Counted from the stretch's first letter, positions 15,989-24,740 are shown. The stretch is DNA of 64,000 bases from an uncultured Roseiflexaceae bacterium (GCA_937974195.1 CALJIC010000349.1:6836-70835), one strand, 5' to 3'. Program-made: numbers and translations. The notes: generated from the sequence alone by a model not told the origin.

Positions 15989-16849
15989 ATGCCCATGACG
16001 CAGCCGAACCTGCTGATCGCGCCGCACGTGCCTGCCGCCGATGGGACGGTGGTCGCCGTGAGCCCGGCCGAGGCCGGCTGGCGCGACCTGAGCTTCGCCG
16101 CCCACCAGATCCCCGCCGGTGGCCGGCTCGAAGGCGCAACCGGGGAGAGCGAGCTGGCGCTGGTGCTGCTCGGCGGCCGCGCGACCGTCGAGTCCTCCGC
16201 CGGCCGCTGGGAGGGGATCGGCGGCCGCGCCAGCGTGTTCGACGGCATGCCCTTCGCGCTCTATCTGCCGCCCGGCACCAGCTACGTGGTCCACGCCGAG
16301 ACTGCGCTCGACATCGCCCGCGCCTGGTGCCCGGTGGACCCGGCGGCCGGCGCGGAGCTCCAGGCGCGCCTGATCACGCCCGCCGATGTGGCGGTGGAGG
16401 TGCGCGGCGGCGGCAACGCCACCCGCCAGATCAACCACATCATGCCGGCCGAGTTCCCCGCCCAGCGCCTGCTGGTGGTCGAGGTCTACACGCCCGCCGG
16501 CAACTGGTCCAGCTACCCGCCGCACAAGCACGACGTGCACGACCCGCCGCGCGAGGTCTGCCTGGAGGAGATCTACTACTACCGCATCTCCGCGCCGGAC
16601 GGCTACGCCATCCAGCAGATCTACAGCCCCGAGCGCGGGCTGGACGCCCTGCTGCGCGCCCGCGACGGCGACCTGGTGCTGGTGCCGTACGGCTACCACC
16701 CGGTGGTGGCGCCCCCCGGCTACGATGTGTACTACCTCAACGCGCTGGCCGGCAGCGCCCACGCCATGACCGCGGCGGACGACCCGCGCTACGCCTGGGT
16801 GCGCGAGCGCTGGCCCGAGCCGGACCCGCGCGTGCCGCTCGTGAGGTAG
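15989..16849 (+). CDS. iolB: 5-deoxy-glucuronate isomerase
   Basis: A 286-residue protein, near the usual 270 residues, of the bicupin IolB family. HIMPAEFPAQRLLVVEVYTP, NWSSYPPHKHD and CLEEIYYYRI contain the metal-binding histidines and glutamate, and VPYGYHPVVAPPGYDVYYLN is the last conserved block with the second histidine. The enzyme converts 5-deoxy-glucuronate to 5-deoxy-2-keto-gluconate in myo-inositol catabolism. No other iol gene is in the window, so the remainder of the pathway must be elsewhere. The start is either 15989 or the ATG six bases on, both behind AAGGAG. Confidence 0.92.
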   Translation: MPMTQPNLLIAPHVPAADGTVVAVSPAEAGWRDLSFAAHQIPAGGRLEGATGESELALVLLGGRATVESSAGRWEGIGGRASVFDGMPFALYLPPGTSYVVHAETALDIARAWCPVDPAAGAELQARLITPADVAVEVRGGGNATRQINHIMPAEFPAQRLLVVEVYTPAGNWSSYPPHKHDVHDPPREVCLEEIYYYRISAPDGYAIQQIYSPERGLDALLRARDGDLVLVPYGYHPVVAPPGYDVYYLNALAGSAHAMTAADDPRYAWVRERWPEPDPRVPLVR

Positions 16850-16862
16850 CCGAGCGCTGAGG

Positions 16863-16886
16863 CGTGGAGGGCCTGCGCCCTCCACG
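16863..16886 (+). terminator. Hairpin after iolB
   Basis: CGTGGAGGGC (16863-16872) pairs perfectly with GCCCTCCACG (16877-16886) over a CTGC loop, followed by ACCCTCTTCTCC. The same hairpin type is amplified in the array at the right end of the window. Confidence 0.65.
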
Positions 16887-17028
16887 ACCCTCTTCTCCCC
16901 CTGCGGCGGAGGGTGAGGATCGGTGGTGCAGTCTCGGCGCGCTGTGCCCGCATGGGTTTTCGTGCAGCCCATGTCATCAGAAAGAACCATGTTGGATAGT
17001 ACATCGCCGAAACACTTGACAATATATG

Positions 17029-17037
17029 GTATGATGG
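17029..17037 (+). promoter_or_regulatory. Extended -10 (TGGTATGAT) before minC
   Basis: TG-G-TATGAT lies 50 bases before minC. The nearby TTGACA at 17018-17023 is only 8 bases from it and cannot be its -35. Confidence 0.5.
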
Positions 17038-17086
17038 TGAGCAAGCGACCGCAACATTTGCGCTACTGTCACAACTCTGCGCCGCC

Positions 17087-17746
17087 ATGTCGAACCTGAT
17101 CGTCATCAAGGGCAGCCGCGACGGCCTTCGGCTCCAGCTGGACGAGGAGGCGGCCTGGCCGGATCTGATCGAGGCGCTGCGCGAGCAGCTCGGCCAGGGC
17201 GCGCAGTTCTACAATGGCGCGAAGGTCACGGTGGATGTCGGCGAGCGGGCGCTGGCGCCGGATCAGCTGGCCGCCATGCTCGAGCTGATGCGCCAGCATC
17301 ACCTCGAGCCGGAGGCGCTGGCCTCGAACTCGCGCGACAGCCGCAACGCGGCGCGGGCGGCAGGTGTGACAGCGCGGGCGCTGAACCGGAGCGTGAGCGC
17401 TGCGGACGAGCGCGGCGACGCGACCCTTGTGCAGCGCACCATTCGCTCCGGTCAGGTGGTGCGGCATCATGGGCACGTCACCGTCCTGGGCGATGTCAAC
17501 GCCGGGGCTGAGATCATCGCCGGAGGGAGCGTGATCGTCTGGGGCCGGCTGCGCGGCACGGTTCACGCCGGCGCGCTCGGCGACGCGACGGCCGTGATCT
17601 GCGCGCTGGAGCTTGCGCCGACCCAGCTGCGCATCGCCGATCTGATCGCCCGCGCGCCGGACGGCGGGGTGGCCCGCGTGCCGGAGATCGCGCGCATTGT
17701 GGATGGGCAGATCAGCGTCGAGCCCTGGAGCGCACACCGCAGATAA
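17087..17746 (+). CDS. minC: Septum site-determining protein MinC
   Basis: A 219-residue protein, the usual length. The N-terminal FtsZ-inhibiting domain runs to about residue 75. A variable linker of about 30 residues follows, then a C-terminal beta-helix domain with VRHHGHVTVLGDVNAGAEII, GSVIVWGRLRGTVHAG and GD, the conserved MinC core that dimerises and binds MinD. It blocks FtsZ ring assembly away from midcell. First gene of a minC-minD-minE cluster in canonical order. Confidence 0.93.
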   Translation: MSNLIVIKGSRDGLRLQLDEEAAWPDLIEALREQLGQGAQFYNGAKVTVDVGERALAPDQLAAMLELMRQHHLEPEALASNSRDSRNAARAAGVTARALNRSVSAADERGDATLVQRTIRSGQVVRHHGHVTVLGDVNAGAEIIAGGSVIVWGRLRGTVHAGALGDATAVICALELAPTQLRIADLIARAPDGGVARVPEIARIVDGQISVEPWSAHRR

Positions 17747-17799
17747 TTGCAGGTTGCCGATTGGAGATCGCAGCGCTCAGAAGATCTCCAATCTGCAAT
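17746..17799. repeat. Inverted repeat between minC and minD
   Basis: GATTGGAGATC (17759-17769) and GATCTCCAATC (17783-17793) form a perfect 11-bp stem with a 13-nt loop. An outer ATTGCAG/CTGCAAT pair (17746-17752, 17793-17799) adds to it. It could be an RNA hairpin setting minC/minD ratios or a REP-like dispersed element. Confidence 0.7.
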
Positions 17800-17814
17800 C
17801 GTACGGGGGGAGCC

Positions 17815-18627
17815 ATGCCTCGAGTCATCACCATCACCTCCGGGAAAGGCGGGGTCGGCAAGACGACCACCACCGCCAACCTCGGCACCGCGCTGGCCAT
17901 GTCCGGCGCGAAGGTGGCCGTCGTGGACGCCGACATCGGCCTGCGCAACCTGGACGTCGTGATGGGCCTGGAGAACCGGATCGTCTACGACCTCGTCGAT
18001 GTGATCGAGGGGCGCTGCCGGCTGCGCCAGGCGCTGATCAAAGACAAGCACTTCCCCGACCTGTGCCTCCTGCCGGCCGCCCAGACGCGCGACAAGGACG
18101 CGGTCAGCAGCGATGACATGATCGCGCTCACCAACCAGCTGCGCGCTGAGTTCGACTACGTGCTGGTGGACAGCCCGGCCGGCATCGAGAGCGGCTTCCG
18201 CAACGCGATCGCCGGCGCGGACGAGGTGCTGATCGTCACCACCCCGGAGGTCTCGGCCGTTCGTGACGCGGACCGCATCATCGGCCTGGTGGAGGCGTTC
18301 GAGAAGGGCCACCCGCGGCTGGTGCTCAACCGCATCAAGGCGCGCATGGTGAGCCGCGGCGAGATGATGAGCATCGAGGACGTGCTGCAGATCCTGGCGA
18401 TCGACCTGATCGGGGTGGTGCCGGACGACGAGGCGATCATCACGTCGACGAACCGCGGTGAGGTTGCGGTGCTGGATCGCAGCTCGCGCGCCGGGCGCGC
18501 CTTCGCCGATATCGCCCGCCGCCTGATGGGCGAGGAGGTGCCGTTCGCGGCGCTCGATGAGCAGCCCGGCTTTATGGAGCGCTTCTTCGGTATCTTCAGC
18601 CGCCGGCCGCATGGGAGCGAGCGCTAA
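17815..18627 (+). CDS. minD: Septum site-determining ATPase MinD
   Basis: A 270-residue protein. The deviant Walker A is SGKGGVGKTTTTANLG, with the signature lysine that acts across the dimer. VDADIGLRNLDVVMG and YVLVDSPAGIESGF (Walker B region) are diagnostic. The C-terminal amphipathic helix GFMERFFGIFSRRP is the membrane-targeting sequence. ATP-bound MinD sits on the membrane, recruits MinC and is released by MinE. The start at 17815 follows a GGGGGGAG run; the longer frame from 17761 would encode the intergenic hairpin. Confidence 0.95.
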   Translation: MPRVITITSGKGGVGKTTTTANLGTALAMSGAKVAVVDADIGLRNLDVVMGLENRIVYDLVDVIEGRCRLRQALIKDKHFPDLCLLPAAQTRDKDAVSSDDMIALTNQLRAEFDYVLVDSPAGIESGFRNAIAGADEVLIVTTPEVSAVRDADRIIGLVEAFEKGHPRLVLNRIKARMVSRGEMMSIEDVLQILAIDLIGVVPDDEAIITSTNRGEVAVLDRSSRAGRAFADIARRLMGEEVPFAALDEQPGFMERFFGIFSRRPHGSER

Positions 18628-18642
18628 CTGAAAGGGTCTGCT

Positions 18643-18903
18643 ATGGGCGTTCTAGACTCACTCTTCCGCCGGCGTGACAACAGTGCATCGGCTGCCAAGA
18701 CGCGGCTGCTCAAGGTTCTGGTGGACGACCGCTACAAGCTGACGCCGGACATGATGGCGCAGCTGAAGACCGACCTGGCCGAGGTCTTCGCCCGCTATCT
18801 GCCGTCGATCGACCCGGACTCGATCGAGGTGACGCTGCAGCGCGGCGAGTCGAACGACCACCTCAAGGCCGATATCCCGCTGCGCCGGACACCCAATCCG
18901 TAG
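18643..18903 (+). CDS. minE: Cell division topological specificity factor MinE
   Basis: An 86-residue protein, typical length, 15 bp after minD. AAKTRLLKVLVDDRYKLTPD is the N-terminal MinD-interacting part, preceded by the membrane-binding MGVLDSLFRRR helix. The C-terminal topological-specificity domain contains ARYLPSIDPDSIEVTLQR and ends in the conserved IPLRR. It stimulates MinD ATPase and drives pole-to-pole oscillation. Completes the Min system. Confidence 0.94.
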   Translation: MGVLDSLFRRRDNSASAAKTRLLKVLVDDRYKLTPDMMAQLKTDLAEVFARYLPSIDPDSIEVTLQRGESNDHLKADIPLRRTPNP

Positions 18904-18989
18904 GCGCCGCGCTCACACCACGCACCGTGCGTCCCCCGTGCGGCGCCAGTACGCGCATGCCGCACATCCCCCCTTTTCCTGCCGTGCCC

Positions 18990-19019
18990 GTGACATCTCC
19001 GTCCAACATGCGGTACAAT
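18990..19019 (+). promoter_or_regulatory. Promoter, GTGACA-18-TACAAT
   Basis: GTGACA (18990-18995) and TACAAT (19014-19019) are 18 bases apart, about 70 bases before the AI-2E-family transporter start. It separates that gene from the min cluster. Confidence 0.6.
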
Positions 19020-19090
19020 AATTGAGATTGATATCTGTAATCCACCAGCGGGACCGTGATCTCGCGATCGCAGCTTCATTGGGGTAGCGT

Positions 19091-20272
19091 ATGAGCGTTG
19101 AGGCTCGCCCGATCCGCCTTTCCCCAACCGGGAAACTGATCACCGTCGCGATCATCGTCACGCTCGCGATCCTCCTGATCCGCGGCCTCGGTAGCGTCCT
19201 CTCGCCGTTCATCGCTGCCGCGATCACCGCCTACCTGTTCAACCCGCTGATCACCTGGCTGCACCGGCGCACCCGTGTGGGGCGCGGCATCTGGATCGCC
19301 GTGCTCTACGTTGTCGTCGGCTTCCTGCTGTACAGCGCCGCCGTGCGGCTCGTCCCGGTGGTGATCGGGCAGTACAACGATCTGCTCGCGCAGCTGCCAG
19401 CGACGATCAACTCGCTCCAGCAGCAGATCCTGCTGCTCGGGCCGATCACGATCGGCGACATCACGATCGACATCGAGCCGGTGAACGAGTCGCTGCGGAA
19501 CATGATCGTCGAGTTCGCCCGCCAGCTGCCCGAGCGGGTGCCGCACCTGGTGGCGATCGCCTTCGAGACGGTGCTGCTGTTCGTCACCTACCTGATCATC
19601 ACCTACTACCTGCTGCTGCAGGCCGACAAGATCATGGAGTGGGCGTACGGGCTGGTGCCGGCGCCGTACCGCGCCGAGATCCGGTCGCTCGGCCGCCAGA
19701 TCGACAGCATTCTGGCGGGCTACATCCGCGGCACGCTGCTGCTGATCCCGATCATGGCCGCGCTGACGTATGTGGCTCTGACGATTCTGGGCGTGCGCTA
19801 CGCGCTGGTGCTGGCGATCTTCAGCGGCGTGGTCGAGATCATCCCGCTGATCGGGCCGTGGACCGCGGCGCTCACGTCGATCGCCGTCGCGCTGTTCCAG
19901 GTGCCGACGCCGTTCGGCTGGCCGGCCTGGCTGGTGGCGGGGGTAATCGGGCTGGTCTACTTTGTGCTGCGGATGTTCGAGGACAACTTCATTATCCCCT
20001 ACGTGGTCGGCCCGGCGGTCCACCTGCACCCGATGCTGGTGATCTTCGCCATCCTGGCCGGCGGCGCGCTGGGCGGGGCGTTCGGCCTGTTCGTCTCGAT
20101 CCCGGTCGCGGCGATCGCGCGCCTGCTGCTGCGCTACCTCTACTACAAGCTGATCGACGAGCCCGAGCCGCCCTCCACCGACGACACCGACCACCCGGTC
20201 GCGGCTGAGACGGTCGCCGCCGACGCGAGCGTCATGAACGCCTCGCCCTCCTCTGTCTCGAGCAGCCAGTAG
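19091..20272 (+). CDS. AI-2E/PerM family membrane transporter
   Basis: A 393-residue protein with about eight transmembrane helices in the family pattern. An N-terminal helix block (LITVAIIVTLAILLIRGLGS) precedes a large soluble loop (around residues 90-160). The C-terminal helix block contains GVVEIIPLIGPWTAA and the conserved EDNFIIPYVVGPAVHLHPM. The family exports or facilitates transport of small molecules or ions; the AI-2 role is known for few members only. It stands alone downstream of minE and is convergent with fabI across a hairpin. Confidence 0.9.
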   Translation: MSVEARPIRLSPTGKLITVAIIVTLAILLIRGLGSVLSPFIAAAITAYLFNPLITWLHRRTRVGRGIWIAVLYVVVGFLLYSAAVRLVPVVIGQYNDLLAQLPATINSLQQQILLLGPITIGDITIDIEPVNESLRNMIVEFARQLPERVPHLVAIAFETVLLFVTYLIITYYLLLQADKIMEWAYGLVPAPYRAEIRSLGRQIDSILAGYIRGTLLLIPIMAALTYVALTILGVRYALVLAIFSGVVEIIPLIGPWTAALTSIAVALFQVPTPFGWPAWLVAGVIGLVYFVLRMFEDNFIIPYVVGPAVHLHPMLVIFAILAGGALGGAFGLFVSIPVAAIARLLLRYLYYKLIDEPEPPSTDDTDHPVAAETVAADASVMNASPSSVSSSQ

Positions 20273-20298
20273 CTGGCACACAGCCTCCGAACAGCGAA

Positions 20299-20356
20299 AG
20301 TGGCCAGCCCCAGCGATTCACACGATCTCGTTGCGATCGTGGCTGGGCCGGCCACT
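20299..20356. terminator. Bidirectional hairpin between convergent genes
   Basis: AGTGGCC (20299-20305) pairs with GGCCACT (20350-20356), and an inner AGCCCCAGC with GCTGGGC, between the PerM-like gene and fabI. Confidence 0.6.
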
Positions 20357-20382
20357 GTGGACTGCGCGCGAGCTGCTGAAAC

Positions 20383-21162
20383 TCAGTCGGGGAGCGCGAC
20401 GGCGATGTTGCGGAAGCCGGCGTCGACGTAGATCAGCTCGCCGGTCACCGCGCTCGACCAGTCGCTGCAGAGCCACACCGCCGTCTTGCCGATGTCCTCG
20501 ATGGTGACGTTGCGGCGCAGCGGGGCGATCTCGGCGAACTGCTTGTGCAGCGTGCGGAAGCCGGCGATGCCGCTCGCGGCCAGCGTGCGGATCGGCCCGG
20601 CGCTGATCGCGTTCACCCGGATGCCGCGCGGCCCGAGGTCGTTCGCCAGGTAGCGGACGCTGGCCTCGAGCGCCGCCTTGGCCACCCCCATCACATTGTA
20701 GTTCTGGGCGACCTGCTGCGAGCCGTGGTAGGTGAGCGTCACGATCGAGGCGCCGGGGTTGAGCAGATCCTGGGCGGCCTTGACGATCGCGGTGAGCGAG
20801 TAGGCGCTCACGTCGAGCGCCAGCCGGAATCCCTCGCGGTCCACCTTCAGGTAGGGGCCGTTGAGGTGCTCCTTGTTGGCGAACCCAATCGCGTGGATGA
20901 TGATATCGAGCGAGCCGTAGACCTCGCGGGCGCGGGCCATGAGCGCGTCGATCTGCTCGTCGCTCTGCACGTCGCACGGCTCGATCAGCCGCGCGCCGAG
21001 GCTCTCGGCCAGCGGGCGAACGCGCCGCTCGAGCGCCTCGCCGACATAGGTGAAGCCGAGGTCGGCGCCCTGCTCGTGGAGCGCGCGCGCGATGCCCCAG
21101 GCGATCGAGTGGTCATTGGCGACGCCAAGGATCAGGCCCTTTTTGCCGTCTAGCAGGCCCAT
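20383..21162 (-). CDS. fabI: Enoyl-[acyl-carrier-protein] reductase (NADH)
   Basis: A 259-residue SDR protein of FabI type. GLILGVANDHSIAWGIARAL is the FabI-specific cofactor loop. The active-site tyrosines lie in VTLTYHGSQ and in NYNVMGVAK, which fits the FabI Y-x6-K spacing. RVNAISAGPIRTLAASGI is the substrate-loop region that also binds triclosan. It catalyses the last reduction of each fatty-acid elongation cycle in the cytoplasm. ATG at 21162 with GGGGGAT just upstream. Single gene, not next to other fab genes. Confidence 0.95.
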   Translation of the reverse strand: MGLLDGKKGLILGVANDHSIAWGIARALHEQGADLGFTYVGEALERRVRPLAESLGARLIEPCDVQSDEQIDALMARAREVYGSLDIIIHAIGFANKEHLNGPYLKVDREGFRLALDVSAYSLTAIVKAAQDLLNPGASIVTLTYHGSQQVAQNYNVMGVAKAALEASVRYLANDLGPRGIRVNAISAGPIRTLAASGIAGFRTLHKQFAEIAPLRRNVTIEDIGKTAVWLCSDWSSAVTGELIYVDAGFRNIAVALPD

Positions 21163-21300
21163 GCTATCCCCCTTCGTGTATCGTCCGCGTGAGCGTGGGC
21201 GCTATGATACTACGCAGGGGGTGCTCATGCAAACGCCGTCGCGCCCCTGGCGGGGTTTGGGGAGGCTTTGTCGCCCTAGAATCGTTCTCTCCTCCGCCCC

Positions 21301-21319
21301 GCGGCGACACTGTCGCCGC
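21301..21319. repeat. Perfect palindrome GCGGCGACA-C-TGTCGCCGC
   Basis: A 19-bp palindrome with a single central base, about 42 bp upstream of the -10 of the alpha/beta hydrolase gene and between divergent genes. It could be an operator or a small hairpin. Confidence 0.6.
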
Positions 21320-21360
21320 CGGCAGGTGTGCGTGGGCGGCACAGGCGCGCCGAGCGAGGG

Positions 21361-21366
21361 TATAAT
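21361..21366 (+). promoter_or_regulatory. -10 box (TATAAT) for the alpha/beta hydrolase gene
   Basis: Consensus TATAAT about 46 bases before the GTG start; no clear -35 box. Confidence 0.5.
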
Positions 21367-21412
21367 GCCGCGGAACACACTCGCCGGCTGAAGCCCGAAC
21401 GGACATGGCCCT

Positions 21413-22534
21413 GTGAACGCGCTCGTTCTCCGCTCGCTCGCCCTCTGGCTCACTCTGCTCGAATCGCTCGCCGCGCTGCGCGGCTGGCGCGGCCTGAGCT
21501 GGCTGGGGCTGGCCCGGCCGGATGCGCCCGCCCCCTCGCGCGCCCTGCGCGCAGCGCCGCTGCTGCTGGCGGCCGCGCCCCTGCACCCGCGCGGAGCCCC
21601 GTGGGCGCGCCGCGCCGCCGCCCTCACCGCCGCAGCTCCCGCCGCCCTGCTGCTGCAGCTGGCGCTCGCCAGCACGCGCAACCGGCGGCTCGACCCGCTG
21701 GCGCAGCTCACCCCCGGCGTCTACGCCGACCGCACCGTCGAGCGGGTGGACATCGGGATGAGCGTCGGGCACTGCCCGGGGCTGCACGTCGTGCCGCGCT
21801 CGGGGGCGACGGCGGCGGTGTGCGTGCTCCACGGCTCCGGCTGCGACAAGACCTACTTCGCCTGGCGGCTGACCGACGCGCTGCTGCGCCAGGGGCTGGC
21901 GGTGCTGCTGGTGGACCTGGACGGCCACGGCGAGAACCCGCGCCCGCAGCGCTACCCGGGCGCCACGGAGGTCGCGGAGGTGGCGGCCGGCTGGCTGCGC
22001 GAGCGCTACCGGCGGGTGGGGCTGCTGGGGATCAGCCTCGGGGGGTGTATCGCAGCGCGTGCGGCCGCGGATGGCGCGGCGGTTGACGCGGTGGCGCTGC
22101 TCGAGACGCCGCCGGCGCTGCGGTTCACCAACGCGGACCGCTGGCGCGAGGCGCGCTGGCTGCTGCAGCCGTTCATGTTCGACCTGCTGCGCGAGACAAC
22201 TGCCTACCGGCTCGCCTATGCGGTGTACGACCTCGTGCGGGCCCAGCGCGCGCCGCGGATCGCGGCCGAGATCAGCACCTGGGATCTGATCGATGCGCTC
22301 GATCTGTGCGGGAGCGTGCCGAAGATCAGCGCGCCGCTGCTGCTGGTCTACGGCGGGCGCGATGCGATCGTCAAGCCGGAGCAGGCCGAGCAGGTGCGGC
22401 GGCTCGCGCCCGGCGCGCGCTTCGTGCTGGTGCCGGAGGCCAGCCACCTGACGCTGATTCTGCACCCGCAGGCGATGAGCATGGTGGGGGCGTGGTTCGC
22501 CGAGGCGCTGCAGGGCGCCGGTGGGGGCGAGTAG
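21413..22534 (+). CDS. Alpha/beta hydrolase with N-terminal membrane segments
   Basis: A 373-residue protein. The first 100 residues hold three hydrophobic, Ala/Leu-rich segments. The alpha/beta hydrolase domain then begins near GLHVVPRSGATAAVCVLHGS. The nucleophile elbow is LLGISLGGC (G-x-S-x-G), the aspartate lies in LLLVYGGRDAIV and the histidine in PEASHLTLIL, so the triad is intact. VLHGSGCDKTYF supplies the oxyanion region. A membrane-bound esterase or lipase-like role is likely; the substrate is unknown. GTG start at 21413. Convergent with clpP. Confidence 0.82.
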   Translation: MNALVLRSLALWLTLLESLAALRGWRGLSWLGLARPDAPAPSRALRAAPLLLAAAPLHPRGAPWARRAAALTAAAPAALLLQLALASTRNRRLDPLAQLTPGVYADRTVERVDIGMSVGHCPGLHVVPRSGATAAVCVLHGSGCDKTYFAWRLTDALLRQGLAVLLVDLDGHGENPRPQRYPGATEVAEVAAGWLRERYRRVGLLGISLGGCIAARAAADGAAVDAVALLETPPALRFTNADRWREARWLLQPFMFDLLRETTAYRLAYAVYDLVRAQRAPRIAAEISTWDLIDALDLCGSVPKISAPLLLVYGGRDAIVKPEQAEQVRRLAPGARFVLVPEASHLTLILHPQAMSMVGAWFAEALQGAGGGE

Positions 22535-22562
22535 AGGGGTTCGGCCGCAGGCCCGATCGTTC

Positions 22563-22608
22563 GCCTTCTGGCTCGGCTGCGGCTTCGTGGCAGCCGAACC
22601 AGAAAGGC
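22563..22608. terminator. Bidirectional terminator between hydrolase gene and clpP
   Basis: GCCTTCTGGCTCGGCTGC and its near-complement GCAGCCGAACCAGAAAGGC form an imperfect stem of about 18 bp around a 9-nt loop, between two convergent genes. Confidence 0.7.
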
Positions 22609-22624
22609 GCGCCCGGCCGGTGTT

Positions 22625-23215
22625 CTAGCGCTTGCTGTCGAGGATATGGTCGATGATGCCGTACTCCTTGGCCTCCTCCGGCGTCATGAAGCGGTCGCGG
22701 CTGAAGTCGCGCGTGATCTCCTCCGGGGTGCGGCCGGTGTCGCGCGCCAGCAGCCCGTTGCCGACCTCCTGGATGCGGAGCAGCTCCCTGACGATGCGCT
22801 CGAGGTCGGGGGCGTAGCCCTCGGCGCCGCCGCCGGCCGGGTGGAAGTGGATCGTGGAGTGCGGCAGGGCGTAGCGCTTGCCCTTCGCGCCGCCCGCCAG
22901 CAGGATCGTCGCCATGCTCCCCGCGCGCCCGATGCAGACCGTGCTGACGTCGCAGCTGATCAGCTGCATCGTGTCGTAGATCGCCAGCCCATCCCGGACG
23001 CTGCCGCCGGGGCTGTTGATATAGAACCAGATATCGCGCTCGGGGTCGGTGTGCTGGAGATACAGCAGCTGCGCGACGATCGATGAGGCCACTTCGTAGT
23101 CGATCGGTGTGCCGAGCAGCACCACGCGCTCCTGCAGCAGCCGTGAGAAGAGATCCCACGAGCGCTCGCCGCGCGGCGTACGCTCGACGATCGTCGGGAT
23201 GGGCACGTATGGCAT
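22625..23215 (-). CDS. clpP: ATP-dependent Clp protease proteolytic subunit
   Basis: A 196-residue serine protease, usual length. The triad is S100 in GRAGSMAT, H125 in TIHFHPAGG and D170 in ITRDFSRDRFM. The motif PGGSVRDGLAIYDTMQ is the oxyanion and handle region. ClpP forms a 14-mer chamber fed by ClpX or ClpA/C ATPases and degrades regulatory and damaged proteins. GRAGSM and HFHP differ slightly from the usual GQAASM and IHQP, as in divergent ClpP paralogues, so this may not be the only ClpP. clpX is not adjacent. Confidence 0.93.
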   Translation of the reverse strand: MPYVPIPTIVERTPRGERSWDLFSRLLQERVVLLGTPIDYEVASSIVAQLLYLQHTDPERDIWFYINSPGGSVRDGLAIYDTMQLISCDVSTVCIGRAGSMATILLAGGAKGKRYALPHSTIHFHPAGGGAEGYAPDLERIVRELLRIQEVGNGLLARDTGRTPEEITRDFSRDRFMTPEEAKEYGIIDHILDSKR

Positions 23216-23252
23216 GGTCCAGTCTCCTGGTGTAGCGTGTGTATCAGGCTTC

Positions 23253-23258
23253 AGTATA
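23253..23258 (-). promoter_or_regulatory. -10 box (TATACT) for clpP
   Basis: TATACT on the minus strand 38 bases before the clpP ATG; no clear -35 box, and no CIRCE or other heat-shock operator was recognised. Confidence 0.4.
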
Positions 23259-23399
23259 GCATACGGGCCGGCGCGGCGGTGGCCCGCCCGTCGCTTCGAT
23301 CGCTGCGCCGGCGGCGGGGCGCTTCAGCACAGCCGCAGGCGCTTGGCATCCGAATTCGGGCTAGCATAGGCTAGGACGCTACGAGCCGCGCCGGGGCAG

Positions 23400-23408
23400 T
23401 GGTACAAT
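23400..23408 (+). promoter_or_regulatory. Extended -10 (TGGTACAAT) for the GH4 operon
   Basis: TG-G-TACAAT lies 53 bases before the GH4 start; it matches the recurrent element of this window. Confidence 0.5.
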
Positions 23409-23460
23409 TGCTGGCGGCCATGTGGCGGCGTACTTTCTGACGGGAAGAAGGACAGCGCCA

Positions 23461-24732
23461 ATGAAAATCGTTGTCATCGGTGGCGGCAGCACCTACACGC
23501 CGGAGCTGATCGATGGATTCATCGCGCGCGCCGGGGCGCTCGGCCTGCGCGAGGTGTGGCTGGTGGACCCGAACTCCGAGCGGCTGCAAGTCGTCGGGGC
23601 GTTCGCGCAGCGCATGGTCGCCCACGCCGGCGCCCAGTTCCGCGTCGAGCTGAGCGAGGATCGGCGGCGGGCGCTCGACGGGGCCGACTTCGTGATCACC
23701 CAGCTGCGGGTGGGCGGCAACCAGGCCCGCCATGGCGACGAGCTGCTGGGGCGGCGCCACCAGCTGATCGGCCAGGAGACCACCGGCGTGGGCGGGTTCG
23801 CCAAGGCGCTGCGCACGGTGCCGGTGATGCTCGACATCGCGCGCGACATGCGCGAGCTGGCCCCGCAGGCGACGCTGGTCAATTTCACCAACCCGGCCGG
23901 CATCGTCACCGAGGCGCTGGTGCGGCACGGCGGCGTGCCGGTGGTGGGGCTGTGCAACAACGCGATCAACGCCCAGCGCGGAATCGCCTCTATGTTCCAC
24001 GTCGCGCCCGAGGAGGTGCAGATCGAGCAGGTGGGGCTGAACCACCTCAACTGGATCCGGCGCGTCTCGATCGGCGGCGACGACGCGACCGACCAGGTGC
24101 TGCGGGCCTACATGGAGCACCTGCGCCACGACGAGGACCCGGTCCACTTCCCGCCCTGGCTGCTGCAGATGCTGCAGGCTGTCCCCAGCCCGTACCTGGA
24201 GTACTTCTACCTCGAGTCGCAGATCATCGAGCGGCAGAACCGCGGCGGGCCGACCCGCGCCGAGGTGGTGATGGACGTCGAGCGGCGGCTGATGGAGCGC
24301 TACGCCGACCCGCACCTGTGCGAGAAGCCGCCCGAGCTGATGGAGCGCGGCGGCGCCTACTACTCGACGGCCGCCGCGGCGCTGATCGAGTCGCTCTGGA
24401 CCGATGACGGCGCCGTCCACGTGGTCAACACCCGCAACAACGGCGCCATCCCCAACCTGCCCGAGGACGTGGTGGTCGAGACGCCGAGCCGCGTGGGCAA
24501 GGGCGGCGCGACGCCGCTCCCGGTCGACCCGCTGGCGCCGAGCATGCACGGCCTCACCGCGGCGGTGAAGTCCTACGAGCTGCTGACGGTCCAGGCGGCG
24601 GTGAACGGCGACGAGGAGGCGGCGATGCTGGCGCTGCTGGCGAACCCGCTCGGCCCCGACGCGGCGCACGTCGAGGAGGTCTGGGAGGATATCAAGCGCA
24701 CGAACGCGGGAATGCTGCCGACGTTTAAGTAA
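23461..24732 (+). CDS. GH4 family glycosidase (6-phospho-beta-glucosidase-like)
   Basis: A 423-residue protein. KIVVIGGGSTYTPELIDGFI is the N-terminal NAD-binding signature of glycoside hydrolase family 4. VNFTNPAGIVTEAL and GLCNNAIN carry the metal-binding cysteine region, and VGLNHLNWIRRV the conserved histidine. GH4 enzymes use NAD+ and Mn2+ in an oxidation-elimination mechanism, mostly on phosphorylated glucosides. The sequence pattern suits the 6-phospho-beta-glucosidase branch. No PTS genes are nearby, so the phospho-substrate assumption is uncertain. ATG at 23461; first gene of a four-gene run. Confidence 0.9.
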   Translation: MKIVVIGGGSTYTPELIDGFIARAGALGLREVWLVDPNSERLQVVGAFAQRMVAHAGAQFRVELSEDRRRALDGADFVITQLRVGGNQARHGDELLGRRHQLIGQETTGVGGFAKALRTVPVMLDIARDMRELAPQATLVNFTNPAGIVTEALVRHGGVPVVGLCNNAINAQRGIASMFHVAPEEVQIEQVGLNHLNWIRRVSIGGDDATDQVLRAYMEHLRHDEDPVHFPPWLLQMLQAVPSPYLEYFYLESQIIERQNRGGPTRAEVVMDVERRLMERYADPHLCEKPPELMERGGAYYSTAAAALIESLWTDDGAVHVVNTRNNGAIPNLPEDVVVETPSRVGKGGATPLPVDPLAPSMHGLTAAVKSYELLTVQAAVNGDEEAAMLALLANPLGPDAAHVEEVWEDIKRTNAGMLPTFK

Positions 24733-24740
24733 GGTTCCCC

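Noticed and set aside
17018..17023. TTGACA as -35 for minC
   Set aside because: Only 8 bases from the TATGAT, too close to work as a -35/-10 pair.
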